Part shown: piece after piece, positions 8,003-16,819 of the stretch
Numbering within the stretch: the stretch's first letter is position 1
How the letters are laid out: each line of letters begins with the position of its first letter
NCBI GenBank assembly: GCA_017307285.1
Contig: JAFKFI010000053.1
Span: forward strand, 1-64,000
Direction of reading: 5' to 3'
Length of the DNA: 64,000 nucleotides
Origin: Alphaproteobacteria bacterium
Lineage (GTDB): Bacteria > Pseudomonadota > Alphaproteobacteria > Acetobacterales > Acetobacteraceae
Position numbers and translations under genes: made by a program
Notes under the pieces: model-generated
The model's database searches: none
Told to the model about the DNA's origin: nothing
What the model saw: the letters and a program-made list of their open reading frames with translations, nothing else

Positions 8003-9208
8003 ATGCGTCACGCGCGCCTGCTGGGTTTTGTCGCGGCATCCGCGTTAGCGCTGACGGCTGGCGCCGCGCGCGCCGAGGACACCGTCAAGATCGGCTTCAC
8101 CACGGCGCTCACGGGCCCGTTCAACGAATTCGGCGAAGGCGTGCATCGCGGCGTCGTGCTCGCGATGGAGAAATGGAACGCGGCCGGCGGCATCAACGGC
8201 CACAAGGTGGAGCTGGCCGAGCTGCTGGACGACCAGCTCATCCCGGATCGGTCAGTGCAGAACCTGCGCCGCATTCTCGACAACAAGGACATCGTCGCCA
8301 TCCTCGCGCCAAGCGGCAGCGGCCCGACGCTGGCGGTGGTCGACATGGTGCAGGCAGACGGTCGCCCGATGTGCAATCCGCAGGCGCAGACACCCTCGAT
8401 CGTCTATCCCAACGGGCTCGACAAGCCACCACGGCCGAACGTGTTCTCGATCACTATTCAGAACAACGTCGAGGCCGAGAAGATGGCCGACGTGCTCGCC
8501 AAGAAGTTCACCAAGATCGGCCTGCTGCACGAGAGCACGGGCTACGGCGTGACCGGCGCCAAGCTGCTGAAGGAGGAGATCCTGAAGCGCAACAAGAACG
8601 CCAAGATCACGCAGGAGAGCTACAACCAGCGCGACCAGGACATGACCGCGCAGCTGGTGCGGATGCAGCGGGCGGGCGACGAAGTGCTGATGGTGATCGG
8701 CCTCGGCGCCGACATGGCGGTGAACCGCAAGAACATGAGCCGGCTGAACATGAACATCCCGCGCTACGGCTCGGCCGGCACGGTGACGCAGCCCTTCATC
8801 GAAGGCGCCGGCGATCTCGCGGAAGGCCAGCGCGCGGTGAATTTCCTGTTCGCCAGCGCCGACCCGATGCGCCCCGCCACCAAGGAGTTCGCCGACGCCT
8901 ACAAGGCGAAATACGGGGTGGATCGCTGGTGGGGGCCGGATGCGTCGCGTCCGCAGGCGTCGATGGCCGGCACCGTAGCGTCGGGTTACGACTGCGCCAA
9001 CCTGCTGTTCGACGCCATTCGACGCGCCAACTCGACCAAGCCGGCGGATATCGACAAGGCGATGGAGGCGACCAACAAGTATCCCGGCGCGATCATCGAC
9101 CAGACATTCACACCGGCGAAGCACAACTCGGTGGGGCCGGACGATCTGGTGCTGTACGAGTTCGTCAAGAAGGACGGGCGGATGCAGCTGGTGCCGACCC
9201 AGGAGTAG
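8003..9208 (+). CDS. Liv-type ABC substrate-binding protein (cassette 1)
   Basis: Periplasmic binding protein of the branched-chain amino acid (HAAT) family, 401 residues. The signal peptide ends near AARAED, followed by the typical VKIGFTTALTGPFNEFG opening and a GGINGHKVEL segment. It delivers a ligand to the permeases encoded next. In such catabolic neighbourhoods these proteins often bind aromatic acids or other organic acids rather than amino acids, so the ligand is left open. A GGGGGAGAGG ribosome site precedes the ATG. It is the first gene of a compact four-gene cassette running to 12616. Confidence 0.92.
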   Translation: MRHARLLGFVAASALALTAGAARAEDTVKIGFTTALTGPFNEFGEGVHRGVVLAMEKWNAAGGINGHKVELAELLDDQLIPDRSVQNLRRILDNKDIVAILAPSGSGPTLAVVDMVQADGRPMCNPQAQTPSIVYPNGLDKPPRPNVFSITIQNNVEAEKMADVLAKKFTKIGLLHESTGYGVTGAKLLKEEILKRNKNAKITQESYNQRDQDMTAQLVRMQRAGDEVLMVIGLGADMAVNRKNMSRLNMNIPRYGSAGTVTQPFIEGAGDLAEGQRAVNFLFASADPMRPATKEFADAYKAKYGVDRWWGPDASRPQASMAGTVASGYDCANLLFDAIRRANSTKPADIDKAMEATNKYPGAIIDQTFTPAKHNSVGPDDLVLYEFVKKDGRMQLVPTQE

Positions 9209-9226
9209 CCGGTCCGGCTTGGTACG

Positions 9227-10111
9227 ATGGAAGACGCGCTGACGCTCATCCTGGCCGGCATCAGCGTGGGCTCGGTCTACGCGCTCATCGCGATCGGGCT
9301 CAACCTGACCTACTGGACCACACGGACGATGAATTTCGGCCAGGGTTCGGTGATGATGCTGGGCGCGATGATGACGGCGGTGCTGGTCGCGGGCGGCGTT
9401 ATCGACGCGCTGGCGGCGCTCGCGAGCCTGGTGGTGATCGCAGCCATCATGGTGTTCACGGAAGTCTTCACTGTTCGGCCGGCGTTGAAGATCGGCGGCA
9501 GCATGGGCTGGGCGGTCTCTACGCTCGGCGTCGGCATCATCCTGCAAGGTGTCGCGGCGAAGTATTTCGGCTCGCAGGCGGTCGCCTTCCCGGACATGGT
9601 GTTCAGCGCGCAGGACTACGTCGAGGTATTCGGCGTGCGCTTCGCGCTGCAGTACCTCGCCATCCTCGTCTTGTCGGTCGCCCTCGTCGCGCTGCTCGAA
9701 CTCCTGCTGCGCCGAACCGTCTGGGGCCGGGCGATGCGCGCGGTGTCGATGGACGCCGATCTCGCTGCCGTTGCAGGCATTCCGGTCCGGCCAATCGTGC
9801 TCGGATCGTACATCGCGAGCGGCCTGCTTGCCGGCATCGCCGGAATGCTGATCGCGCAGACCGGCGGCACGGTCGATCCGGCGTTCGGTTTCGACCTGAT
9901 GATTTTTGGTTTCGTCGCCGCCGTGCTGGGCGGGATCGGCAGTTCTTCCGGCGCGCTGCTCGGCGGGCTGGTGCTCGGCGTGATCGAAAAGCTGGTCGGC
10001 GGCTATGTGTCGACCGCGGCGGCGCACGGCATCGCCTTCGCGCTGCTCGTGGTGGTGCTGGTAGCCCGGCCGCAGGGCTTGTTCGGCCAGCGCGAGGTGG
10101 TGAAGGTATGA
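9227..10111 (+). CDS. Liv-type ABC permease, LivH-like (cassette 1)
   Basis: 294-residue integral membrane protein with about eight hydrophobic segments. The hallmark beginning is LAGISVGSVYALIAIGLNLTY followed by TRTMNFGQGSVMML, and the conserved loop FVAAVLGGIGSSSGALLGGL near residue 230 contacts the ATPase. One of two permease subunits of Liv cassette 1. Its stop overlaps the start of the next gene in an ATGA arrangement, which implies translational coupling. Confidence 0.93.
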   Translation: MEDALTLILAGISVGSVYALIAIGLNLTYWTTRTMNFGQGSVMMLGAMMTAVLVAGGVIDALAALASLVVIAAIMVFTEVFTVRPALKIGGSMGWAVSTLGVGIILQGVAAKYFGSQAVAFPDMVFSAQDYVEVFGVRFALQYLAILVLSVALVALLELLLRRTVWGRAMRAVSMDADLAAVAGIPVRPIVLGSYIASGLLAGIAGMLIAQTGGTVDPAFGFDLMIFGFVAAVLGGIGSSSGALLGGLVLGVIEKLVGGYVSTAAAHGIAFALLVVVLVARPQGLFGQREVVKV

Positions 10112-11913
10112 CGGGTGTGCGCCGCTTGCTGACGGCGCTCGTGACGAATCCCGTCGCGATCGGCTTGCTCGTTGTTGCGCTATTCGCCGGCGCCGGATGG
10201 ATGAGTGGCGGGACCCTGCAGATCCTGACATTCTTGCTGGTCAACATCCTGCTCGCGCAGAGCATGAACCTGCTCACCGGCGTCGCGGGACAGATCTCGC
10301 TTGGCCACGCGGGATTCTTCGGCATGGGCGCCTATGCGTCCGGCATCCTGATGAAGTCGTATGGGCTCGGCTTCGTCGCCACGGTGCCCGCCGCCGTCGC
10401 GGTCGCGGCGCTGACCGGCCTCCTGGTGTCGTTCCCCGCCGGGCGCGTGCGCGAGTTCTATCTGGCGATGATGACACTCGCTTTCGGACTGATCTTCCGC
10501 GAGGTGGTGCGCGAGTGGAACGACGTCACCGGCGGCGCGATGGGTCTCTCCGGCGTGCCCTCGCCGATGCTCCGCACGCTCGTCATATTCGACCTCAAGA
10601 TCGACGCCGCGTGGTATTTCCGCATCGTGCTGATCATCACGGCAGCGGTAATGTGGCTGCTGCATAATTTCATCCAGAGCCGTTTCGGACGCGCATTCTA
10701 CGCGATCCATGTCAGCGAGGTGGCGGCGGGCAGCATCGGCATTCCACGCGCCGCGACCAAACGGCTCGCTTACGTTCTATCCGGCGCGCTGGCCGGACTC
10801 GCCGGCGCGTTCTACGCGCATCTCGTCGGCTATCTTGGCCCCGAGAGCTTCGACCTGCCGCGCTCGGTGGAGGTGCTGGTCACAACCGTCGTTGGCGGGC
10901 TCGGCTCGATGGCGGGGCAGGTGCTCAGCGCCGTGCTGTTCACCTTCCTGCCCGAGAAGCTGCAGGTGTTCGCGCAGTACCAATTCATCGTCTACGGCAT
11001 TATTCTGGCGTTCTCACTCATCGTCATCCCGCGCGGACTGGCCGGTTTGCTGTTGCTGCCACCTCGGTTCGTCAAGCGTGCCGCGTTGCGCCGCGTCGGC
11101 GACGCCGCCGAGCCGATCAGGGCGGTGCAAGCGACATCGGAGCCGGGATTGCGCGTCGAGCGCGTCACCATGCGCTTCGGCGGATTGACGGCGGTGGACG
11201 ATGTCTCGCTTAGCCTGCAACCCGGCCGCATCACCGCGCTTATCGGGCCGAACGGCTCCGGAAAGAGCACGCTCATCAACGTCATCAGCGGCATCTACCA
11301 GCCTTCCTCTGGCGTCGTGCGCTTCTTCGGCCGCGCGATCACCGGCATGGCGGATCATCGCATCGCCGCTTCGGGGCTGGTTCGTACCTTCCAGGACCCG
11401 CGCTTGGTGCCGAGTTTCACCGTGCGGGAGAATCTGCTGCTCGGCGCGCACCGGCTGTTCCGGCGCAACGGACTCGCGGCAGCGCTCAACCTGCCGGGCG
11501 CGATCCGCGAGGAAGGACGCCATCTCGCAACCGTCGAGGCCGTGCTGCGGATGGCGGGATTGGCGGAGGTGGCGGACCGCACTATCGAGAGCCTGCCCTA
11601 CGGCTACCGGCGGCTGGTCGAGGTCGGGCGCGCCTTGCTCGCCGAGCCGCGGGCCATCCTGCTGGACGAGCCGGCGGCGGGGCTGACCGAGGCCGAGATG
11701 GCGCTGCTCGCGCGCCTGATCCGCGCGATGAAACAGGCCGGGCTGATGGTGCTGCTGATCGAGCATCACATGGATTTCGTCGCTGAGCTCGTGGACGACG
11801 TCGTGGTGCTGGATAGCGGCCGCGTTATCTATCACGGCGACGTGCAGGGAATGCGGCGCGACCCCCAGGTGATCGCCGCGTATCTCGGCGAGACCGAGGA
11901 CGTCGATGCTTGA
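10108..11913 (+). CDS. Fused Liv-type permease (LivM-like) and ATPase (LivG-like), cassette 1
   Basis: 601-residue fusion. Residues 1-320 are a LivM-type permease (LLAQSMNLLTGVAGQISLGHAGF; loop TTVVGGLGSMAGQVL). From about 350 onward lies a complete ABC ATPase with Walker A GPNGSGKST, a signature reading SLPYGYRRLVEVGRAL, Walker B AILLDEPAAGL and the switch His in LLIEHHMDFV. Fusions of this kind are known in the family. The linker is short (AVQATSEPG). The true start is the ATG at 10108, which overlaps the LivH stop; the frame is open far upstream to 7978, but that part is only a shadow of the preceding genes. Confidence 0.92.
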   Translation: MTGVRRLLTALVTNPVAIGLLVVALFAGAGWMSGGTLQILTFLLVNILLAQSMNLLTGVAGQISLGHAGFFGMGAYASGILMKSYGLGFVATVPAAVAVAALTGLLVSFPAGRVREFYLAMMTLAFGLIFREVVREWNDVTGGAMGLSGVPSPMLRTLVIFDLKIDAAWYFRIVLIITAAVMWLLHNFIQSRFGRAFYAIHVSEVAAGSIGIPRAATKRLAYVLSGALAGLAGAFYAHLVGYLGPESFDLPRSVEVLVTTVVGGLGSMAGQVLSAVLFTFLPEKLQVFAQYQFIVYGIILAFSLIVIPRGLAGLLLLPPRFVKRAALRRVGDAAEPIRAVQATSEPGLRVERVTMRFGGLTAVDDVSLSLQPGRITALIGPNGSGKSTLINVISGIYQPSSGVVRFFGRAITGMADHRIAASGLVRTFQDPRLVPSFTVRENLLLGAHRLFRRNGLAAALNLPGAIREEGRHLATVEAVLRMAGLAEVADRTIESLPYGYRRLVEVGRALLAEPRAILLDEPAAGLTEAEMALLARLIRAMKQAGLMVLLIEHHMDFVAELVDDVVVLDSGRVIYHGDVQGMRRDPQVIAAYLGETEDVDA

Positions 11914-12616
11914 GATACGCGATCTCGCGGTGAGCTACGGTGCGGTCGAGGCGGTGCGCGGGGTCAACCTGCGCGCGGAGCCCGGCGCAATCACTGCGAT
12001 CATCGGCGCGAATGGCGCGGGCAAGTCCTCGCTGCTGCGGGCGATTTCCGGACTGGCTCCGGTGCGCGGCGGCGCGGTGTTGCTCGAAGGACGCGACATC
12101 ACCCGCGTCCCCGCCTCACGCCGCGCCGCCCTCGGCATCGCGCAGGCGATGGAGGGGCGGCGCATCTTTCGCGACCTGTCGGTCGAGGAGAACCTGCAGC
12201 TCGCCTGGCGCTTTGGCCGCAAGAGCGCGCCGTGGTCGCGGGCGATCGCGCAGGTCTATGCCAACTTCCCCATCCTGTCGGAGAAGCGCCGCGGCCCCGC
12301 CGGCCTGTTGAGCGGCGGGCAGCAGCAGATGGTGATCGTCTCGGCGGCAACCATCTGCAATCCATCCTACCTGCTGCTCGACGAGCCATCCCTCGGCCTC
12401 GCGCCGATCATCGTGCGCGAGATCTACGCCTTCATCACCGAAAGCTGCCGCGAGCATGGCACCACCGTGCTGCTCGCCGAGCAGATGGCGACGCTTGCCT
12501 TGAAGGTCTCGACCTATGGCTACGTGCTGCGGCAAGGGCGGGTGATCCGCGAGGGAGCCTCCCGCGAACTCGTCGAGACCGGGCTCGTGGCGTCGCTATC
12601 GGCGGCGTATCTGTAG
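11906..12616 (+). CDS. Liv-type ABC ATPase, LivF-like (cassette 1)
   Basis: 236-residue ATPase with Walker A GANGAGKSS, signature LLSGGQQQMV, Walker B LLLDEPSLGLAP and a switch region LLAEQM. The Gln/Met-rich ending of the signature and the DEPSLGLAP motif are typical of LivF. It overlaps the 3-prime end of the fused permease-ATPase by 8 bases and completes Liv cassette 1. It meets the P450 gene tail to tail, with only 6 bases between the stops. Confidence 0.93.
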   Translation: MLEIRDLAVSYGAVEAVRGVNLRAEPGAITAIIGANGAGKSSLLRAISGLAPVRGGAVLLEGRDITRVPASRRAALGIAQAMEGRRIFRDLSVEENLQLAWRFGRKSAPWSRAIAQVYANFPILSEKRRGPAGLLSGGQQQMVIVSAATICNPSYLLLDEPSLGLAPIIVREIYAFITESCREHGTTVLLAEQMATLALKVSTYGYVLRQGRVIREGASRELVETGLVASLSAAYL

Positions 12617-12622
12617 GGCGCT

Positions 12623-13876
12623 TCAGGCGGCGACGCGCACCGGCAGCTGCTTGATCCCTCGCAGGAAGTTGGAATAGGCGTAGACCGGCTTGCCGAGCAC
12701 CTCGATCCGCATGTCGCGGCGCAGGATTTCCTCCCACAAGATGCGCAGCTGCAACTCGGCGAGACGGTTGCCGAGGCAGCGGTGGATGCCGAAGCCGAAG
12801 GAGAGATGTTCGCGCGGGCGGCGGCGGTCGGCGATGAACTCGTTCGGCCGGTCGATCGCGGTATCGTCGCGGTTGCCGGAGATGTACCAGACGACGACCT
12901 TGTCGCCCTTCTTGATCACCTTGCCGCCGAACTCGACATCCTCGAGGGCAGTGCGGCGCATGTGGATCACCGGGGTCTGCCAGCGGATGATCTCCGGCAC
13001 GGCGCTCGGCACCAGCTCGGGATTCTTCCGCAGTTTCTCGAGCTCCTCGGGAAACCGGCTCAACCCCCACAGGCCGCCGGACATCGAGTTGCGTGTCGTA
13101 TCGTTGCCGCCGACCAGGAACAGCACCAGGATGCCCATCCGCTCGCGGATGCTCATTTGGTTCATCCGGTCGCTATGCGCGAGGATGGAGATGATGTCGA
13201 AGGTCGGCGGGCGCTTGGCGCGCTCCTCCCAGAGCTCGTTCATGTGCTCGGTGAACTGCATCTGGATGTCGAACCGCTCGGCCTCCGAGCGCACCAGCGC
13301 GTCCGGCGCGTTGACGTCGGTGATGACCACCTCGGACCAATAGACGAGCTTGCGGCGGTCCTCGATCGGATAGTCGAAGAGCGTTGCCAGCATCATCGAG
13401 GTGAGCTCGATGGAGACGCGGTCGACCCAGTTGAACTCCTCGCCGCGCGGCAGGGCGTCGAGTACCCGGTTGGTGCGCTCGCGGATCAGGCTTTCCATCT
13501 TCGCGAGGTTGATCGGGTTGACCGTCGGGCTGACGACCAGGCGCTGCTCGTCGTGGTCGGGCGGGTCGAGCAGGATGAAGCTCGGCCGCTCGTAGCCGGT
13601 GGGAATGTTCTCGATGCGGATGCCGCCGAGCTCCCAGCTTGACGAGAACGCCTTGTGGTTCACTTCGAGCTGCACGATGTCCTTGTAGCGCGTCACCGAC
13701 CAGTACGGTCCGTACGGGCTATCCGCCGTGTAGTGGATCGGATCATCCCGCCGCAGCCGCTCGAAATAAGGATACCAGGCGTCGTCATAGAAGATTTGCG
13801 GGTCGCTGACGTCGAACTTGTCGAGCGGCAGGGACGTGGCTTGCGCTGCGTGGTCGAAGCCCACAGGTGCGTTCAT
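12623..13876 (-). CDS. Cytochrome P450
   Basis: 417-residue soluble bacterial P450 (class I, needing a ferredoxin and reductase that are not in the window). The I-helix oxygen motif is GGNDTT at 256-261, the ExxR motif is E295-I-I-R298, and the haem loop FGFGIHRCLG carries the axial Cys367. The overall style is that of CYP108/CYP125-like enzymes that hydroxylate terpenoids or steroid-like hydrocarbons; the precise family is not determined. GGAGGAA lies 6 bases before the ATG. It is the last gene of the minus-strand operon 18151-12623 and probably hydroxylates the pathway substrate or an intermediate. Confidence 0.93.
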   Translation of the reverse strand: MNAPVGFDHAAQATSLPLDKFDVSDPQIFYDDAWYPYFERLRRDDPIHYTADSPYGPYWSVTRYKDIVQLEVNHKAFSSSWELGGIRIENIPTGYERPSFILLDPPDHDEQRLVVSPTVNPINLAKMESLIRERTNRVLDALPRGEEFNWVDRVSIELTSMMLATLFDYPIEDRRKLVYWSEVVITDVNAPDALVRSEAERFDIQMQFTEHMNELWEERAKRPPTFDIISILAHSDRMNQMSIRERMGILVLFLVGGNDTTRNSMSGGLWGLSRFPEELEKLRKNPELVPSAVPEIIRWQTPVIHMRRTALEDVEFGGKVIKKGDKVVVWYISGNRDDTAIDRPNEFIADRRRPREHLSFGFGIHRCLGNRLAELQLRILWEEILRRDMRIEVLGKPVYAYSNFLRGIKQLPVRVAA

Positions 13877-13912
13877 GTCGTTCCTCCGTGATTTTCGTTG
13901 CGTTGGTTCCGT

Positions 13913-14701
13913 TCAGCGGCCCTTGAACACCGGCTTACGCCGCTCGCGCCAAGCGCGATGGCCCTCCGCCTTGTCCTCGGTCAGCTCCAGGGCGGCGAAG
14001 CGGTAGAGATCGCCCAGCGCCGCCTCGGCGAGCGGCATGTTGAGGCTTGCATGCAGCGACTCCTTGACCATCCGCGCGGCGAGCGGCGGCAGGGAGGCGA
14101 CGTGCTCGGCGACATGCCTCGCTTGCGTCATCAGCTCCGCGTGCGGCACCAGCCACTGCGCGAGGCCGATCCGATGCGCCTCGGCGGCGGCCAGCGGGAA
14201 GCCGAGTGCCGCGCGCATCGCCTGCCCATTGCCAACCCAGCGCGCCAGCCGGATCGTGCCGCCCTGCGCCGGCAGGATGCCGAGGGATGCCTGCGGCAGC
14301 CGCCACTCCGCGCGGTCGGAGGCGACGATCATGTCGCAGCAATAGGTGATGATGCAGCCGATGCCGACCGCGTAGCCGTTCACCGCCGCGATCACCGGCT
14401 TGGCGAAATCACTCATCAGGCTGATCGGGCTCGAGCGGCGCCGCGCCGGAATCCCGCCGAGGAAGTCGGCGGCCGAATCATGCGTGTGGGTCTTGGGATT
14501 CTTGAGATCCGCCCCGGCACTGAACGCGCCCCCCGCCTCGTCGCCGGTCAGGATCACGCAGCGAATCTCGGCGTCGTACTCCAGCGCCGGCAGCAACTCC
14601 TGGAACCCGGCGTTGAACTCCGGGCACCAGGCGTTGCGCGCCTCCGGCCGGCTCAGCGTGAGGATGGCGATGGCGCCGCGCTTCTCGCAAAGCAGTGGCA
14701 T
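13913..14701 (-). CDS. Enoyl-CoA hydratase/isomerase family protein
   Basis: 262-residue crotonase-fold enzyme acting on a CoA thioester. It shows the oxyanion-hole segment GAFSAGADLK, the second loop NGYAVGIGC, and TLSRPEARNA near the N-terminus. The ATG at 14701, preceded by GGGAGAA, is preferred over an in-frame start 43 codons upstream that would run into the VOC gene. Family reactions include hydration of enoyl-CoA, isomerisation and hydrolytic ring or side-chain cleavage. The gene lies 22 bases after the VOC gene and 36 bases before the P450 in the same operon, so it should act on a CoA intermediate of that pathway. Confidence 0.9.
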   Translation of the reverse strand: MPLLCEKRGAIAILTLSRPEARNAWCPEFNAGFQELLPALEYDAEIRCVILTGDEAGGAFSAGADLKNPKTHTHDSAADFLGGIPARRRSSPISLMSDFAKPVIAAVNGYAVGIGCIITYCCDMIVASDRAEWRLPQASLGILPAQGGTIRLARWVGNGQAMRAALGFPLAAAEAHRIGLAQWLVPHAELMTQARHVAEHVASLPPLAARMVKESLHASLNMPLAEAALGDLYRFAALELTEDKAEGHRAWRERRKPVFKGR

Positions 14702-14723
14702 CAAATTCTCCCGTTGCGTCCGA

Positions 14724-15242
14724 TCAGACCACGGCGATGCTGTCCTGATTGAGCCGGGGATAGACCCGCAGCTCCTCGTCCCACGGCCCGGGAAAGCGCC
14801 CTCGCGCCACCATGTCGTCGGAAAACACATGCTCCTGTCGCGGCCATTGGGCGCGCGGCAGTTCGTAGGAGACTTCGATGCCGTTGCCGTCGGGGTCGCG
14901 GAAATAGATGCCGAGCGAGATGCCGTGATCGACCACGCGTTCGATCTTGACGCCCTTGTCCTTCAGCCGGTGATACGCGTCCTTGAGGTCGTCGAGGCTT
15001 TCCATCATCCAGGCCATGTGGTTGAGCCCGACCTGTCCCTTGTGCTGGCCCGGCGCGTCGTCGCCCACCTGCATCAGCGCGACCTCGTGCGACTGCTCGA
15101 TATCGGCCGACATGAACGCCGCCCAGCCGGGGCGGAATTCGTAGGTGTGGAGCCCGAGCACGTCCTCGTACCATTGGCGCGAACGCTCGGCGTTGCGCAC
15201 GTAGATGTTCACGTGCCCCAGATGCCTCGGTCGATGACTCAT
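14724..15242 (-). CDS. VOC-family protein, extradiol dioxygenase-like
   Basis: 172-residue vicinal-oxygen-chelate protein. Metal ligands are suggested by His10 in LGHVNIYV, a His in LNHMAW and a Glu in GNGIEVSYELP. The GIYFRDPDGNGIEVSYE pattern is close to small single-domain catechol 2,3-dioxygenase/BphC-like proteins, which cleave catechols next to the hydroxyls; a glyoxalase-type lyase is the alternative. GGGAGGAGG precedes the ATG. Next to an HpaB-type hydroxylase, ring cleavage of a newly formed catechol is the simplest reading, but it is inferred. Confidence 0.85.
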   Translation of the reverse strand: MSHRPRHLGHVNIYVRNAERSRQWYEDVLGLHTYEFRPGWAAFMSADIEQSHEVALMQVGDDAPGQHKGQVGLNHMAWMMESLDDLKDAYHRLKDKGVKIERVVDHGISLGIYFRDPDGNGIEVSYELPRAQWPRQEHVFSDDMVARGRFPGPWDEELRVYPRLNQDSIAVV

Positions 15243-15264
15243 TTTGTCCTCCTCCCGGTCCAGC

Positions 15265-16725
15265 TCACATCACGTCATCATCGCGCCCCAGGAACGCGAG
15301 GACGCGTTCCGTCACTTCCGACTTCGGATACATCGCGCCGAGCGCGCGGGCGCGCGTCAGCGGATCGCTGGCGAAGAAGCGCTCGTACAGCACCTGGCGG
15401 CTGCCGAACGCGCTGCCGGCGATGTCCCAGGCCAGGCGGAACAGTTTCACCCGATCCAACGCGTTGCTCGCATCCGTGGCGAGGTATTGCTCGATATGGC
15501 TGGCGAGCGGCCCGCGAAAATCCTCCTGGCTCGGAATCAGCATGAAGCTGCTCGATCCAAGGAGCTGCAGGATCTCCACCATGCGCGGATAGGCGGTCAT
15601 GAACAGGTTGCGGGTGGTCTCGGTGGGCAGCGGCGCCGGGCACATCACGCCCCATTCATCGAGCGCCGCGTCGGCCTCGCCAGCCCTCATGCACGCGCGG
15701 ATCAGCTCGGTGTACATCATCAGCTCGCCGATACGCTCCTCGACATGCGGCAGCTGGGTGTTGCCCAAGGTCTGCGTCATGAGCAGCGCGGCGCCGAGGA
15801 CGAGCTCGCATTTCGCCAGGTTCTTTGCGGCACCCTGATGTGCGGTGTGTACCGCCGAGTGGGTCTTTTCGGAGGTGCCGTTGAGCAGTTCGACGTCGCC
15901 GAGCTGGAACACCCGCTCCCAGGGCACCAGCACGTCGTCGAAGAAGGCGATGCAGTCCATTTCCTCGAAGCGCGAGCCGAGCGGGTGGTCGAAATGCGAG
16001 CGGCCGAGGTCAAAGCTCTCGCGGCAGAGGAATTTCAGTCCGGGCGTCGCGCAGGAAATGGCGAAATTTATCGCAAAGGGGCTGTGCGGTTCCGAGTAGC
16101 GGCCGAGACGCGGGGAGTAGACGGCGATCTCATCCGAGAGCGGCCCGAGGGTGGCGAGAATGCGCGCGCCGCGCACGATTACGCCGGCATCGGTCTCGCG
16201 CACCGCATGAAGCGCGGTACCCTCCGCCAGGTTGAACATGCCCGAGACCGTGCGGCTGCGCTGCAGGTTGATGAGGCCGTGCGTCAGCGTGAGATCGTTC
16301 TCGCGGATGTACTCGTAGTAGCGCCGGAGGTTCGCACCGAACTCCCGCCGGCCACGCGCGAAATACTCCGACGCGCCGGCCCAGGCGGCGAAGTTCACGT
16401 TCATGAAATCGGGCGAGCGGCCCATCATCCCGCAGGTGGCGCGCGCCCAATTGAGCATCATCACGCGCCTCTGTTCGAGCTCGTCCCGAGTGCGCGGGAT
16501 GACGAAGGAGCGCCCGACCCGTTCACCGCTGCTCGGCGACACGTAGGTCATGTCGTCGCGCAGCGCCGGATCGTGCTGCATGTCGTAGAGCGAGGCGATG
16601 GCACGCGCGCCGTTGCGGAGGCCCGGATGGGTGGTTACGTCCTTGACGCGCTCGCCGCGCAGCCAGACCTCCCGGTCCTGCGCTCGCAGCCCGTCGAGAT
16701 ACTGTTGCCCCGTGCGCGCCGGCAT
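15265..16725 (-). CDS. 4-hydroxyphenylacetate 3-hydroxylase (HpaB) family monooxygenase
   Basis: 486-residue oxygenase component of a two-component FADH2-dependent monooxygenase (HpaB/PvcC/TftD group), of usual length. It shows RTGQQYLDGLRAQDREVW at the start and the family blocks RSPDFMNV, HGLINLQRSR and FDDVLVPWERVF. Such enzymes add a hydroxyl ortho to a phenol group. The ATG at 16725, preceded by GAGGGGG, is chosen; the frame stays open 66 codons further upstream without family similarity. No flavin reductase (HpaC) is encoded nearby, so reduced FAD must come from elsewhere. 22 bases separate it from the VOC gene. The substrate is not necessarily 4-hydroxyphenylacetate. Confidence 0.9.
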   Translation of the reverse strand: MPARTGQQYLDGLRAQDREVWLRGERVKDVTTHPGLRNGARAIASLYDMQHDPALRDDMTYVSPSSGERVGRSFVIPRTRDELEQRRVMMLNWARATCGMMGRSPDFMNVNFAAWAGASEYFARGRREFGANLRRYYEYIRENDLTLTHGLINLQRSRTVSGMFNLAEGTALHAVRETDAGVIVRGARILATLGPLSDEIAVYSPRLGRYSEPHSPFAINFAISCATPGLKFLCRESFDLGRSHFDHPLGSRFEEMDCIAFFDDVLVPWERVFQLGDVELLNGTSEKTHSAVHTAHQGAAKNLAKCELVLGAALLMTQTLGNTQLPHVEERIGELMMYTELIRACMRAGEADAALDEWGVMCPAPLPTETTRNLFMTAYPRMVEILQLLGSSSFMLIPSQEDFRGPLASHIEQYLATDASNALDRVKLFRLAWDIAGSAFGSRQVLYERFFASDPLTRARALGAMYPKSEVTERVLAFLGRDDDVM

Positions 16726-16819
16726 GGCGTCCCCCTCGCGAAGCTCGCTGCTGGGTCGGTCGGGCAGAGCATGGCACAGTTCCGGCGCGGCGGAACAGCC
16801 TGTTGCGTTATCCTGGGCA

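Noticed and set aside
7978..10107. Long N-terminal extension in frame with the LivM-LivG fusion
   Set aside because: It overlaps the binding protein and LivH genes in another frame; composition is Arg/Gly-rich and the ATG at 10108 fits the family start.
8252..10231. 659-codon antisense frame
   Set aside because: Shadow of the binding protein and permease genes, with no recognisable domain.
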